From Fructobacillus evanidus (GTDB lineage: Bacteria > Bacillota > Bacilli > Lactobacillales > Lactobacillaceae): 64,000 bases of DNA. Shown here in pieces: positions 1 to 8,755 of this stretch (position 1 is its first letter; each line of letters begins with the position of its first letter). Both the position numbers and the translations under genes were made by a program. The notes under the pieces were generated by a model, which was given only the letters and a program-made list of their open reading frames with translations, searched no databases and had not been told where the DNA came from. The stretch spans positions 124,001 to 188,000 of the forward strand of contig NZ_CAUZLM010000001.1 of assembly GCF_963580165.1 (NCBI RefSeq). The letters run 5' to 3'.

Positions 1-213
1 GTGGATGAAATTTTGGCAATCGGGATTACCCAACAATTCTCAGCCGCAGCAACGGTTCATTATGGTCTCTTGGACGATGAGAAGCCTGGTTTGATTGGCG
101 AAATCAATGACCGAACTGATACTGTTAACGTTTACTTGGATGATATCTTGGCGGCTTTGATTGCATCTGCTGCGATGACTTACCTGGAAGTCCTTGGTGG
201 AAACGACTACTAA
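1..213 (+). CDS. C-terminal fragment of an unrecognised protein
   Basis: Only the last 70 residues are inside the window. The frame is open at base 1, so the GTG there is no evidence for a start. The fragment has no signal peptide, ends in the acidic tail EVLGGNDY, and carries no motif I can name. It stops 75 bases before yebC; the A+T-rich gap between them probably holds the yebC promoter. The real coding frame is supported by its position, direction and composition like the neighbouring core genes. Function unknown. Confidence 0.6.
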   Translation: MDEILAIGITQQFSAAATVHYGLLDDEKPGLIGEINDRTDTVNVYLDDILAALIASAAMTYLEVLGGNDY

Positions 214-288
214 TCGAATTTTCCCTGGTTAATTAGTGCAATTTTTGTTACAATAAATTGTATTTTAATTTTTTAAGGAGAAGACACA

Positions 289-1014
289 ATGTCAGGACAT
301 AGTAAATGGCATAACATTCAAGGTCGTAAAAACGCCCAAGATGCTAAGCGTGGAAAAATTTTCCAAAAGCTTGCGCACGACTTATATGTTGCAGCAAAGG
401 CTGGCGGTGCTGATCCCGAAATGAACGCTTCATTGCGTTTGGTTGTTGACAAGGCCAAGGCAGCCAACATGCCAAAGGATAACATCCAACGAGCTTTGGA
501 CAAGGCCTCAGGTGCCGGTGGCGCCAAGTTCGAAGAAGTAACTTACGAAGGTTATGGAACAGCTGGAGTAGCCGTTTTGGTTGAAGCTTCAACTGATAAC
601 ATTAACCGAACAGTTTCTTCTGTTCGTAACTCATTCAAGCACTTCGGTGGCTCATTGGGAACTTCTGGTTCAGTTGCTTTCCAATTCGACCGCAAGGGTT
701 ACTTGGTCATTGACCGGTCAGAAAACCCTGATTTGGATGAAGACACAATTTTGGAAGCAGCATTGGAAGCAGGCGCTGAAGATGTGCAAACTTCTGATGA
801 AGCATTTGAAATTTACACAGAACCAAGCGATTTCCAGACTGTTGAAGCTGCTTTGACAGAAGCTGGTTACGAATTCGCTGATGCTGAAGTTTCAATGATT
901 GCTCAAAACCCAATGGCAATTTCTGATGAAGATCGCGAAAAGTTGGATAGTTTGGTTGACGAATTGGAAGAAAACGAAGACGTTTTGGCTGTTTATACAA
1001 CTGCTGAAGACTAA
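289..1014 (+). CDS. yebC: YebC/PmpR (TACO1) family protein
   Basis: The 241-residue protein starts with the family signature MSGHSKWHNIQ, followed by a long basic helical N-domain with KRGKIFQKL and the conserved GGADPEMNASLR segment. This is the usual full length. YebC/TACO1 proteins act on the ribosome to help translate proline-rich stretches; some members (PmpR) have been described as DNA-binding regulators. The cytosolic C-terminal part is acidic, as usual. The start is fixed by AAGGAGAA about 8 bases upstream. It appears monocistronic, with its own terminator directly downstream. Confidence 0.95.
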   Translation: MSGHSKWHNIQGRKNAQDAKRGKIFQKLAHDLYVAAKAGGADPEMNASLRLVVDKAKAANMPKDNIQRALDKASGAGGAKFEEVTYEGYGTAGVAVLVEASTDNINRTVSSVRNSFKHFGGSLGTSGSVAFQFDRKGYLVIDRSENPDLDEDTILEAALEAGAEDVQTSDEAFEIYTEPSDFQTVEAALTEAGYEFADAEVSMIAQNPMAISDEDREKLDSLVDELEENEDVLAVYTTAED

Positions 1015-1040
1015 TTTGACTTTCAAGGCCAAACAAAAAA

Positions 1041-1069
1041 GGCAAGCCCGCTAGGGCTTGTCTTTTTTT
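1041..1069 (+). terminator. Rho-independent terminator of yebC
   Basis: A 7-bp perfect stem CAAGCCC/GGGCTTG with loop GCTA is followed by TCTTTTTTT, 27 bases after the yebC stop. Confidence 0.9.
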
Positions 1070-1155
1070 GTTGATTGGGTTGACTGAATAGTGGAGTAGT
1101 GGAGCGCCACTGGTTGTTAACCTTTGTCAATCGTTTGCGCGTTGGTCATTTTTAC

Positions 1156-1617
1156 TTATTTTTGTACCTGAGCTAATGCGGCCTGAACCAAGGCTGCTAA
1201 CTTTTCCCGGTCCTGGTCACCTGGGTAGAGGTTAATTCGAGTTAGTTCACCGGCACGCTTAGCACCGGTCTTTTGAAATTGCTCATCAAAGGAGTCGAGT
1301 GCGAGGCAATAGAGGTCACCATAGAAGGTGTCGCCAGAGCCGGCTAAAGCATAGGTAAAATCAGGTAAGGCCACGTCGGCGAGGTCGTCGAAGTAATCAA
1401 GGCCTTCATCGGGGAGTGACCCTTCGTCGTATGTGTAAGGAACAACAAAACCGAGATCAAAGTCTTGTAATTCCTCGGGTTCGGTTTGGGAAATTTCGCT
1501 TTTCTTAACGGAAACTCCTTGGTTCTCTAATTCTTCGACTAAAATATCGGCGACGGCTTCGTTGTTACCAGTGATTGTGGCAAAAACGACTTGGGCTGTG
1601 AGATTTGCTGCAGGCAT
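1156..1617 (-). CDS. Short-chain flavodoxin
   Basis: This 153-residue protein begins MPAANLTAQVVFATITGN; the FMN phosphate loop T-I-T-G-N-N is visible at about residues 14-19 and acidic FMN-site segments (SGDTFYGDLYC) follow near residue 100. Size and composition fit a soluble single-domain flavodoxin, an electron carrier between reductases and redox enzymes. The frame extends 14 codons further upstream, but the ATG at 1617 is preceded by AAAGGAGGCAGAC and is the better start. It stands alone between convergent and divergent neighbours, so its redox partner cannot be read from context. Confidence 0.88.
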   Translation of the reverse strand: MPAANLTAQVVFATITGNNEAVADILVEELENQGVSVKKSEISQTEPEELQDFDLGFVVPYTYDEGSLPDEGLDYFDDLADVALPDFTYALAGSGDTFYGDLYCLALDSFDEQFQKTGAKRAGELTRINLYPGDQDREKLAALVQAALAQVQK

Positions 1618-1735
1618 TGTCTGCCTCCTTTGGTTATGAGATTTAGTATCATTATACAAAATTTACCGGGGCTTCGTTTGAACAAAAGAATAACAAAGCT
1701 GATTTGAAAGACTGGTAATTTTAAAATTCTTGTCT

Positions 1736-1741
1736 TATAAT
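1736..1741 (+). promoter_or_regulatory. Candidate -10 box for the 38-residue ORF
   Basis: TATAAT lies 28 bases before the small ORF at 1770. No good -35 sits at 17 bp; TTGAAA at 1704 is too far. Tentative. Confidence 0.4.
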
Positions 1742-1769
1742 AGTCACAAATACGAGGAGGATGTTTGAT

Positions 1770-1886
1770 ATGGCATTGAATAAAGACCAAGTTGCAGCCT
1801 TGCAAAACGTTTATGATAACGGCATTTTAGACCACGATGATAAAGCCCGCCAGGCACTGGCCCAGGTTTTGGCTGACGCGAAATAA
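1770..1886 (+). CDS. Small 38-residue hypothetical protein
   Basis: This short ORF has an excellent ribosome site (ACGAGGAGG, 9 bases before ATG) and encodes a soluble, charged, probably two-helix peptide (starts MALNKDQVAALQNVYDNG, ends LAQVLADAK). There is no membrane segment or signal. It is transcribed away from the flavodoxin gene and toward the T-box of thrS. The strong ribosome site and upstream TATAAT argue that it is translated. It may be a conserved small protein of this family of bacteria, but I do not recognise it. Confidence 0.6.
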   Translation: MALNKDQVAALQNVYDNGILDHDDKARQALAQVLADAK

Positions 1887-1918
1887 TTGATATTTTGTTT
1901 TAGTCGTGTTATATTTAA

Positions 1919-2165
1919 TCATAGAAATTGCTGATGAGGATAACTTAGGTTAGCAAGTCCTGATAGAGAGCTTACGGTTGGTGGAAGTAAGCAGGGCCCT
2001 AATTTTTTGACTACCTCTGAATGGTTAACGAGTAGGAATTGAAAGTTAGCCCGGGTGACACCGTTAACTGTCTCAAAGACCCAGGTATTGATTTTTATCT
2101 GGAAATTGGGTGGTACCACGGTGACACGTCCCTTTGTGCAAACGCACAAAGGGATTTTTTTGTCC
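1919..2165 (+). promoter_or_regulatory. T-box riboswitch (threonine) upstream of thrS
   Basis: The leader contains the T-box core TGGGTGGTACCACGG (2107-2121), followed by a terminator whose stem is GTCCCTTTGTGC/GCACAAAGGGA with a T run (2128-2161). Stem I features (AGAGAGCTTACGGTTGGTGG near 1960-1985) are visible upstream. Threonine ACC triplets occur at 2013-2015 and near 2058 and are candidates for the specifier. Uncharged tRNA-Thr would pair with the T-box and prevent termination, raising thrS expression when threonine is short. Family and logic are established; the exact specifier is inferred. Confidence 0.92.
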
Positions 2166-2211
2166 CTAATTTTCCAAATCAGCAATTGAAAAAAGAAAGA
2201 AGGCAATCATA

Positions 2212-4170
2212 ATGGCAGAAATTACATTAAATTTCCCTGATGGCGCTCAGAAGTCTTACGAGGCTGGCATCAAGCCCATTGAAGTTGCAAGTTCAATTGC
2301 AAAGTCATTGGCAAAAAAGTCTGTTTCAGCAAAGTTGAATGGACACTATGTTGGGATGAATGATCCATTGACCGAGGGTGGCGATTTTCAATTAATCACC
2401 ACTGCGGATGAGGAATCATTGGATATCCTGCGTCACTCGACCTCGCACTTGCTTGCTCAAGCAATGCGTCGCTTGCCAAAGTTTGCTCATGCACACTTCG
2501 GAGTTGGACCATTTATTGAAAACGGTTTCTATTACGACACTGATAACGGTGCCGGAAACCAAGTTTCTGTGGAAGATTTCCCAGAAATCGAAGCGATGAT
2601 GAAGAAGATTGTTAAGGAAGACTTGCCAATCTTGTCACACGAAATTACTCGTGCCGAAGCCTTGGAAACTTTCAAGGACGACCCATACAAGGTGGAATTG
2701 ATTAATGATTTGCCTGAAGACGAGCCAATTTCAGTGGCTGTTCAAGGCGAACATGTCGAATTAGACCGCGGTGGTTTGGTGCCATCAACTGGTTGGATTA
2801 AGCACTTTAAGTTGGTTTCTGTTGCTGGTTCATACTGGCGCGGTCAATCAGACAACGCCGTTTTGCAACGTGTTTATGGAACTGCCTTCTGGAATGCCGA
2901 AGATTTGGAAGCTGATTTGCAACGTCGGGCCGAAGCAAAGGAACGTGACCACCGTAACATTGGTCGCGACTTGGACTTGTTCTTCACGAGCCAAAAGGTT
3001 GGTTCAGGGTTGCCAGTTTGGTTGCCAAACGGGGCCACTATCCGTCGCCAAGTAGAACGTTATATCGTTGACAAGGAATTGGCCAACGATTACTTGCACG
3101 TTTACACACCAGTTTTGTCAAACTTGAACTTGTACAAGACTTCAGGTCACTGGGATCACTACCGTGAAGACATGTTCCCACCAATGGACATGGGGGATGG
3201 CGAATTCCTGGAATTGCGTCCAATGAACTGTCCTTCACACATTTCAGTTTACCAACACAAGCCACGCTCATACCGTGACTTGCCATTGCGAATTGCTGAA
3301 TTGGGTATGATGCACCGTTATGAAAAATCAGGGGCCTTGACTGGTTTGTCACGTGTTCGTGAAATGACTTTGAATGATGGTCACACTTTTGTTGCACCAG
3401 ACCAGTTGGAAGAAGAATTCAAGTCAATCTTGAAGATGACCATGGCTGTCTACGAAGACTTCAACATCACGGATTACCGTTTCCGTTTGTCATACCGTGA
3501 CCCTGAAAACACTGCTAAGTACTTTGACGACGATGAAATGTGGGAAAAGTCACAGGCACAGTTGAAGCGGGCTATGGATGACATGGGCTTGGATTACTTC
3601 GAAGCTCCAGGTGAGGCAGCCTTCTACGGTCCTAAGTTGGATATTCAGACGAAGACTGCCTTGGGTGGTGAAGAAACATTGTCAACCATCCAATTAGACT
3701 TCTTGTTGCCAGAACGCTTTGATTTGACTTATGTTGGTGAAGATGGTCAAGATAACCACCGTCCAGTGATGCTCCACCGCGGTATCGTTGGAACGATGGA
3801 ACGCTTTACGGCTTACTTGATTGAAATGTACAAGGGCGCCTTCCCAACATGGTTGGCACCTTTGCAAGTTCAAATTATTCCTGTTAACAATGGTGCTCAC
3901 GGTGCCTATGCTAACAAGATTAAGCAAGAATTGCAGGAAGCCGGCTTGCGTGCTAACGTCGAAACTAAGGAAGCCAAAATGGGCTACTTGATTCGTGAAG
4001 CACAAACCAAGAAGGTCCCATATACGTTGGTCTTGGGTGATGATGAGCAAGATAACCAAACGGTTACTGTTCGTCGCTATGGCCAAAAAGAAACTGAGAA
4101 GATGTCGGCTGATGCCTTTAAAGACTTGGTCTTAAAGGATGTTGCCAACTATTCTCGAGTAGCAGAATAA
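2212..4170 (+). CDS. thrS: Threonyl-tRNA synthetase
   Basis: The 652-residue enzyme charges tRNA-Thr in the cytosol. Domains in order: TGS domain (about 1-61), editing domain with HSTSH at about residue 75, class II catalytic core with motif 2 region RPMNCPSH (Zn ligand Cys) near 340 and motif 3 MLHRGIVGTMERF near 525, then the anticodon-binding domain from about 545. Length is typical for bacteria. The start ATG follows AAAGAAGGCAATCATA. Expression is governed by the T-box leader just upstream, and a hairpin terminator follows. Confidence 0.98.
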   Translation: MAEITLNFPDGAQKSYEAGIKPIEVASSIAKSLAKKSVSAKLNGHYVGMNDPLTEGGDFQLITTADEESLDILRHSTSHLLAQAMRRLPKFAHAHFGVGPFIENGFYYDTDNGAGNQVSVEDFPEIEAMMKKIVKEDLPILSHEITRAEALETFKDDPYKVELINDLPEDEPISVAVQGEHVELDRGGLVPSTGWIKHFKLVSVAGSYWRGQSDNAVLQRVYGTAFWNAEDLEADLQRRAEAKERDHRNIGRDLDLFFTSQKVGSGLPVWLPNGATIRRQVERYIVDKELANDYLHVYTPVLSNLNLYKTSGHWDHYREDMFPPMDMGDGEFLELRPMNCPSHISVYQHKPRSYRDLPLRIAELGMMHRYEKSGALTGLSRVREMTLNDGHTFVAPDQLEEEFKSILKMTMAVYEDFNITDYRFRLSYRDPENTAKYFDDDEMWEKSQAQLKRAMDDMGLDYFEAPGEAAFYGPKLDIQTKTALGGEETLSTIQLDFLLPERFDLTYVGEDGQDNHRPVMLHRGIVGTMERFTAYLIEMYKGAFPTWLAPLQVQIIPVNNGAHGAYANKIKQELQEAGLRANVETKEAKMGYLIREAQTKKVPYTLVLGDDEQDNQTVTVRRYGQKETEKMSADAFKDLVLKDVANYSRVAE

Positions 4171-4180
4171 TGTAGTAACC

Positions 4181-4220
4181 AACAATCGATCCACTTCTTG
4201 GTGAATCGATTTGTTGTTTG
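4181..4220 (+). terminator. Likely terminator of thrS
   Basis: A hairpin formed by CAATCGATCCAC and GTGAATCGATTTG is followed by a T-rich but interrupted tract (TTGTTTG). It lies 11 bases after the thrS stop. Confidence 0.6.
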
Positions 4221-4267
4221 TAAGAGCGTTTTTAAACGCGGAATTAAAGGATTAAAAGAGATAAATC

Positions 4268-5626
4268 ATGTCTTCAGAAAATAACGGAGCTCTTGAGGGA
4301 GATAAAGGGCTCAGTAACCGTCACGTTCAGCTGATTGCTATTGGTGGAACGATTGGAACCGGACTTTTCATGGGTGCCGGGGATTCAATTCACTTTGCTG
4401 GACCAGCAATTTTGCTGACATATGCCGTTATTGGCTTATTAATGTTTGTTGTAATGCGTGCGATTGGGGAAATGCTTTATGCTGACCCAACGCAGCATAC
4501 GTTTATTGCCTTCATGTCAAAGTACTTGGGTAAGAAAACGGGAACTTTTGCTTCCTGGTCTTATTGGTTAACCGTTGCCTTTATGGGAATGGCCGAATTA
4601 ACAGCGATTGGAAAGTACGTTCAGTTCTGGTTCCCATCATGGCCAGCTTGGCTGATTCAAATTGTGATCCTGGTTGTTTTAACTTCAGTTAATTTGATTG
4701 CGGTAGCATTGTATGGTGAAGCTGAATTCTGGTTTGCGATGATTAAAATTGTGGCAATTTTGTCACTGATTGCTACTGGAATTATCATGTTGTTAACCGG
4801 CTTTAAAACTAGCCAAGGAACGGTTTCGGTTAACAATTTGGTTAGTCACTTCTCACTGATGCCAAATGGTGTCGGTAACTTTATTAACAGTTTCCAGATG
4901 GTCATGTTTGCCTTCGTTGGAATGGAATTTATTGGAATGACGGCAGCCGAAACCAAGGATGCTCGCAAGGTTTTGCCGAAGGCAATTAACCAAATTCCTT
5001 TCCGAATTTTGTTTTTCTACTTGGGTGCCTTGGCAACCATCATGGTTATCTATCCATGGCAACAAATTCCTGCTAACCAAAGTCCCTTTGTAGCGGTCTT
5101 TAAGTTAGCTGGGGTTAATTGGGCCGCAGCTTTGGTGAACTTCGTTGTTTTGACATCAGCTGCTTCTGCTTTGAACTCTGTTATTTTCTCAGCCTCACGA
5201 AATTTCTATTCATTGGCTGTAGAATCAAAGAGCAAGGTCTTGAAGCCATTTACTAAGATGTCAACGCACAATTTACCTGCCAATGCTGTTTTGATTACCG
5301 CTGCTTTGGTGGCTTGTTCAGCTATCATTGCCGTTTTGCCACAAATTTCGGATGCCTTTACTTTCGTTACTTCCGCCTCGACAGACTTGTTTATCATGAT
5401 CTATGTGCTGACGCTGGTAACTTACTGGCAGTATCGTAAGTCAAACGACTATTTGAAGGACGGCTTCTTGATGATTGCACCCAAGTTCTTTGTGCCAATC
5501 GCCATTATTGGTTTTGTCCTGATTTACTTGACGTTGTTCTTTAACCAGAGCGCAATGGTGCCGGCTATCGGTGCTACCATCTGGTTAATTGTCTTTACGA
5601 TTGTCCAGGCCTTTAAAAAAGCCTAA
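4268..5626 (+). CDS. APC-superfamily amino-acid permease (CycA/AAT-like)
   Basis: The 452-residue integral membrane protein begins with a charged tail, then RHVQLIAIGGTIGTGLF, the helix-1 substrate-binding signature of the amino-acid transporter (AAT) family; G-[ST]-I-G-T-G lines the substrate site. About twelve hydrophobic segments follow. The family includes CycA (D-serine/D-alanine/glycine) and aromatic and proline permeases, all H+ symporters; CycA-like is my best guess, but the substrate cannot be read from sequence. It follows thrS after a terminator, so it is probably a separate transcription unit. Confidence 0.88.
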   Translation: MSSENNGALEGDKGLSNRHVQLIAIGGTIGTGLFMGAGDSIHFAGPAILLTYAVIGLLMFVVMRAIGEMLYADPTQHTFIAFMSKYLGKKTGTFASWSYWLTVAFMGMAELTAIGKYVQFWFPSWPAWLIQIVILVVLTSVNLIAVALYGEAEFWFAMIKIVAILSLIATGIIMLLTGFKTSQGTVSVNNLVSHFSLMPNGVGNFINSFQMVMFAFVGMEFIGMTAAETKDARKVLPKAINQIPFRILFFYLGALATIMVIYPWQQIPANQSPFVAVFKLAGVNWAAALVNFVVLTSAASALNSVIFSASRNFYSLAVESKSKVLKPFTKMSTHNLPANAVLITAALVACSAIIAVLPQISDAFTFVTSASTDLFIMIYVLTLVTYWQYRKSNDYLKDGFLMIAPKFFVPIAIIGFVLIYLTLFFNQSAMVPAIGATIWLIVFTIVQAFKKA

Positions 5627-5639
5627 TGCTTTTTGATTC

Positions 5640-5838
5640 AAAACGAGACTAATTTTACCTTTAATTCTGAAAATAAATCAGAAGGGGCTTAGATTTGATT
5701 GGTATCGTGTCTGAGGAGAAGGCGGTATCCTAGTAAGAAAGTAGAACCTGTCAACAACCACCACCCAACAGGCTTATGCTTGTTGAATGTCACTGGCTAG
5801 TACAGCGTGATGCTGGGCCTTACAAAACGGAGAAAAGA
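5640..5838 (+). promoter_or_regulatory. Long structured leader before the DedA gene, class unknown
   Basis: About 200 non-coding bases precede the DedA gene. They hold a perfect 8-bp hairpin CAACAGGC-TTAT-GCTTGTTG (5766-5785, one G-T pair), a CAGC-GTGAT-GCTG hairpin (5803-5815) and a CCTGT/ACAGG pairing that would compete with the first. The arrangement looks like a leader RNA with alternative folds. I could not match it to a named riboswitch class. Confidence 0.45.
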
Positions 5839-6498
5839 ATGAGTAGCATAATTGATTTTACCTTGCACATTGATACCCATCTGGCAAACTTGGTTTCCCA
5901 CTTTGGCATCTGGACCTATTTGATTTTATTTGTCATTGTTTTGATTGAAACTGGGGCAGTTGTTTTGCCATTTCTACCAGGTGATTCATTGCTGTTTGCT
6001 GCCGGTGCCATTTCGATGACACCAGCTGGTCAGGAAGCCGGTTTGAACCATTGGGTCTTTATGGTTGTCTTCTTTATCGCCTCCGTTGTCGGTGATTCAA
6101 TGAATTATTGGATTCTTAGGACCGGCGGGCGAGAGTTGCTAAATCATCGGCCGTTTTCGATTATGATTAAGCCTAAATATATTGAAGAAGCGGAACAGTT
6201 CTTTGCCAAGCGTGGCGCGATGGCCATTATCTTAGGTCGTTATATCCCAATTGTGCGGACTTTCGTTCCTTCTGTGGCTGGTTTGTCAAAGTATAGTTTC
6301 CGTAAGTTCCTTGAATACACCATGATTGCTGCACTTTCATGGACTTTCATTGCAACCGGTGCCGGGGCTTTGTTCGGTAATATTCCTTTTGTCCGTGAAC
6401 ACTTCTCATTGATTATTATGGGCATTGTTTTGGTAACATTGTTACCTTCAATTATCGGCTTGGGTCGATCATTGATGAAAAAGAAAAAGCAACAGTAA
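5839..6498 (+). CDS. DedA/VTT-domain membrane protein
   Basis: The 219-residue protein has the DedA (SNARE-associated, VTT) signatures: FLPGDSLLFAAGA near residue 50, the re-entrant GDSMNYWILRTGGRELL, and GRYIPIVRTFVPSVAGLS near residue 135. Several hydrophobic segments and a basic KKKKQQ tail place it in the cytoplasmic membrane. DedA proteins are linked to lipid-carrier recycling (undecaprenyl phosphate or phospholipid flipping) and proton-motive-force homeostasis. The frame extends upstream, but ATG 5839 preceded by CGGAGAAAAGA is the credible start. A terminator follows. Confidence 0.9.
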   Translation: MSSIIDFTLHIDTHLANLVSHFGIWTYLILFVIVLIETGAVVLPFLPGDSLLFAAGAISMTPAGQEAGLNHWVFMVVFFIASVVGDSMNYWILRTGGRELLNHRPFSIMIKPKYIEEAEQFFAKRGAMAIILGRYIPIVRTFVPSVAGLSKYSFRKFLEYTMIAALSWTFIATGAGALFGNIPFVREHFSLIIMGIVLVTLLPSIIGLGRSLMKKKKQQ

Positions 6499-6513
6499 AA
6501 AAATTAGTTTTCA

Positions 6514-6545
6514 AGCAGGTTCGACACTCGTCGACCTGCTTTTTC
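6514..6545 (+). terminator. Terminator of the DedA gene
   Basis: Stem AGCAGGTTCGA / TCGACCTGCT (one bulged T) with loop CACTCG is followed by TTTTCTTT. Confidence 0.85.
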
Positions 6546-6573
6546 TTTGGTCAAAAATTGTTATAATAAGAGC

Positions 6574-7134
6574 ATGAATAATTTTCGAATTTTACAACAA
6601 TTAAGTCAACAAAGTATCGAGCAGGTTAGCTCAGCAACTGGCCTACCACTAGATGATTTAGAGTCTTTTGCCGATGGGCAAAAAGAGTTAGCGATAGCTG
6701 ACTTGGAACGGCTCTGTCTTTACTTTTCATATTGCTTGGATCAATTGGGCAACGCCAATCAGGCTAACTTGTCAAAGCATCCGATTCATATTCGGCTGAC
6801 AACGGATTATCTGTTAAATCTCGGGATAACTCTATCGGATTGGATTTCATTGAAGTGGGCCTTGGAGGGGGATTGGGCTGGTGACCAGTTAGCCGTGGGC
6901 TTCTTCACGGCAGACCAGACCCTGGTCAAGGTCATAGAGACTTCGGCTGATTTTACCAAGGCTTTTGCCGGTTATCTGATTTTAGCCCTTGAGGGTGAAT
7001 TTACCCCCTATATTGATGAAATCCATGACAGTGTTCATTATGATTGGCGAATTTTACGATATCGATCACAAGCTGATTTTCAAGATATTACGAATGACCT
7101 TGCCAACACGCCATTAAAGGAGATTGAAGCATGA
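6574..7134 (+). CDS. Hypothetical protein translationally coupled to nadV
   Basis: The predicted protein has 186 residues. Its N-terminus (residues 1-60) reads like a short helix-turn-helix bundle (QQLSQQSIEQVSSATGLPLDDLESFADGQ), resembling a Cro/C1-type fold; the rest is acidic with no motif I know. ATG 6574 lies only 7 bases after a TATAAT (6562-6567) and lacks a ribosome site, so the mRNA could be leaderless; a TTG at 6547 in frame is the alternative. The stop overlaps the nadV start (ATGA), implying a shared message and perhaps a regulator or partner of NAD salvage. That link is inference. Confidence 0.72.
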   Translation: MNNFRILQQLSQQSIEQVSSATGLPLDDLESFADGQKELAIADLERLCLYFSYCLDQLGNANQANLSKHPIHIRLTTDYLLNLGITLSDWISLKWALEGDWAGDQLAVGFFTADQTLVKVIETSADFTKAFAGYLILALEGEFTPYIDEIHDSVHYDWRILRYRSQADFQDITNDLANTPLKEIEA

Positions 7135-8522
7135 CCATTAATTTGATTTTAGCAACTGACGCCTACAAGCTGACTCACCATTTGCAGTACCCACAAAACA
7201 TCGATAAGTTGTATTCTTATGGGGAAGCTCGTATCGGGGGTAAGTACCCAACTGTATCCTGGTTCGGGCTCTCGATGATTCTCCATGACTACTTTCAAAC
7301 ACCAGTGACGGATGAGATGATTGATGAGGCGGAGCGAGTTTCAGAAGAAACTTTTGGGACCAAGGAATATTTCAACCGTGAAGTTTGGGAAAAGGTTCGC
7401 GATTTGGGTTATTTCCCTGTTAAAATTAAGGCTCTGCCAGAAGGAATGGAAGTTCCTGCGGGAAACGCCTTGTTTACGCTGGAGTCAACGCGCGATTGGT
7501 TTGCTACTTCGTTAAATGCTTTGGAATCACTATTGATGCATGTTTGGTATCCGACGACAATTGCAACCAATTCGATGTATATCAAAAAGCGCCTGTTACC
7601 ACTGGTTGAAAAGACGGGGACGGCGAGTTCATTACCTTTGATGGTTAACGACTTTGGTTTCCGTGGTGCCACAAGCGTGGAAGCAGGTGCTCAAGGTGGC
7701 GCTGCTCACTTGTTGCACTTCCGTGGATCGGACAACCTTTTGGCTTCAAACTATTTTGAACACGTGTATGGTGTCGCGGGTCGGGCCCAATCCATTTGGG
7801 CAACGGAGCACTCGGTGGCAACTGCTTATGGTCCTGGTGAGGGTGAGTTAAACTACGTCAATGCTCAACTGGATCGGACACCGGATGATGCGCTAGTTTC
7901 AATTGTAATTGATTCATACGATACCTTTAATTTTGTCCGGAACGTCATTGGATCTGAACAAATGGTGGAACGGATTAAGAACCGAGCTGGTCGGGTAGTT
8001 TTGCGTCCCGATTCAGGCGACCCCGAAACAATCGATTTGGCTGTTTTGGACCTTTTGGCCGAAATTTTTGGTACAGAAGCTAACGATAAGGGTTATAGAG
8101 TCTTGAAGCACAATGTGGGCCTGATTCAGGGTGATGGCATGAAGGCCGAAACCATTATTGCGCTGTACGAGGCCTTGATTAAGCATGGTTGGTCAACGGA
8201 CAACTTGGTAGTTGGTTCTGGTGGCGGCTTGCTCCAAGAAGGCTTTACCCGCGATACCGAACGTTTTGCTATCAAGGCGGCCTATGCTCATACCACTGAT
8301 GGCCAGAATTTGGTGATTAAGAAGCAACCAAAGACGGATCCGTCAAAGGCTTCCAAAGCCGGTTTGCAAAAGGTTGTGGCTGATGAAAGGGGTCGAATTC
8401 ATACAGTGAGTGTCGATGAACCAGGACAGGATTTGTTGCAAACGGTTTACGAGGATGGCCGATTAACAATTGAGGATGGTCAAACGATTGTTGACCGTGC
8501 TGCTGGTGCTGATTTACTATAA
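7131..8522 (+). CDS. nadV: Nicotinamide phosphoribosyltransferase
   Basis: The 463-residue protein is full length for the NAMPT/NadV family. It shows ATDAYKLTHHLQYP at the N-terminus, FRGATSVEAGAQGGAAHLL near residue 180, the phosphoribosyl-binding VVLRPDSGDP near 290 and GLIQGDGM near 330, and VGSGGGLLQ near 363. It converts nicotinamide and PRPP to NMN, the first step of nicotinamide salvage to NAD+. NadV is scattered in bacteria and phages. The nicotinate enzyme PncB lacks this LRPDSGDP/IQGDG combination, so nicotinamide is preferred as substrate. Confidence 0.93.
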   Translation: MTINLILATDAYKLTHHLQYPQNIDKLYSYGEARIGGKYPTVSWFGLSMILHDYFQTPVTDEMIDEAERVSEETFGTKEYFNREVWEKVRDLGYFPVKIKALPEGMEVPAGNALFTLESTRDWFATSLNALESLLMHVWYPTTIATNSMYIKKRLLPLVEKTGTASSLPLMVNDFGFRGATSVEAGAQGGAAHLLHFRGSDNLLASNYFEHVYGVAGRAQSIWATEHSVATAYGPGEGELNYVNAQLDRTPDDALVSIVIDSYDTFNFVRNVIGSEQMVERIKNRAGRVVLRPDSGDPETIDLAVLDLLAEIFGTEANDKGYRVLKHNVGLIQGDGMKAETIIALYEALIKHGWSTDNLVVGSGGGLLQEGFTRDTERFAIKAAYAHTTDGQNLVIKKQPKTDPSKASKAGLQKVVADERGRIHTVSVDEPGQDLLQTVYEDGRLTIEDGQTIVDRAAGADLL

Positions 8523-8630
8523 AATCGTTTGAATTCCAACCAGACCATTTAGGCCAAATTTGTGAAATTGATTGTTGCTACTGTAATAAATGTGGTACAG
8601 TTAAGTCACGAACAACAAAGGAGGAACCTG

Positions 8631-8717
8631 ATGGTCGAATTTGTGTGGCAGACATTTTTACCAGTTACTTATCAGACTTTACAGGCCCCTTTTTTCTCAA
8701 AAACAGTTTTCCATTAA
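8631..8717 (+). CDS. 28-residue leader ORF ending inside a terminator
   Basis: An ATG preceded by AAAGGAGGAACCTG opens a 28-codon ORF (starts MVEFVWQTFLPVTYQ, ends SKTVFH). Its last codons form the 5' arm of the following terminator stem and its TAA lies in the loop. A ribosome finishing this ORF would cover the hairpin. That suggests a leader peptide whose translation controls readthrough into the fructosamine-kinase gene 39 bases downstream. Alternatively it is simply a small hydrophobic protein. No obvious run of one amino acid gives away a signal. Confidence 0.55.
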   Translation: MVEFVWQTFLPVTYQTLQAPFFSKTVFH

Positions 8718-8736
8718 CGGAAAACTGTTTTTTTTA
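8701..8736 (+). terminator. Terminator/attenuator overlapping the leader ORF
   Basis: A perfect 12-bp stem (AAACAGTTTTCC / GGAAAACTGTTT) with a 6-base loop is followed by a run of T. It sits between the leader ORF start and the downstream kinase gene. Confidence 0.85.
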
Positions 8737-8755
8737 TTTGATTTAGGAGGATACG

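Noticed and set aside
3038..3397. Minus-strand ORF inside thrS.
   Set aside because: Shadow of a core gene with strong codon bias.
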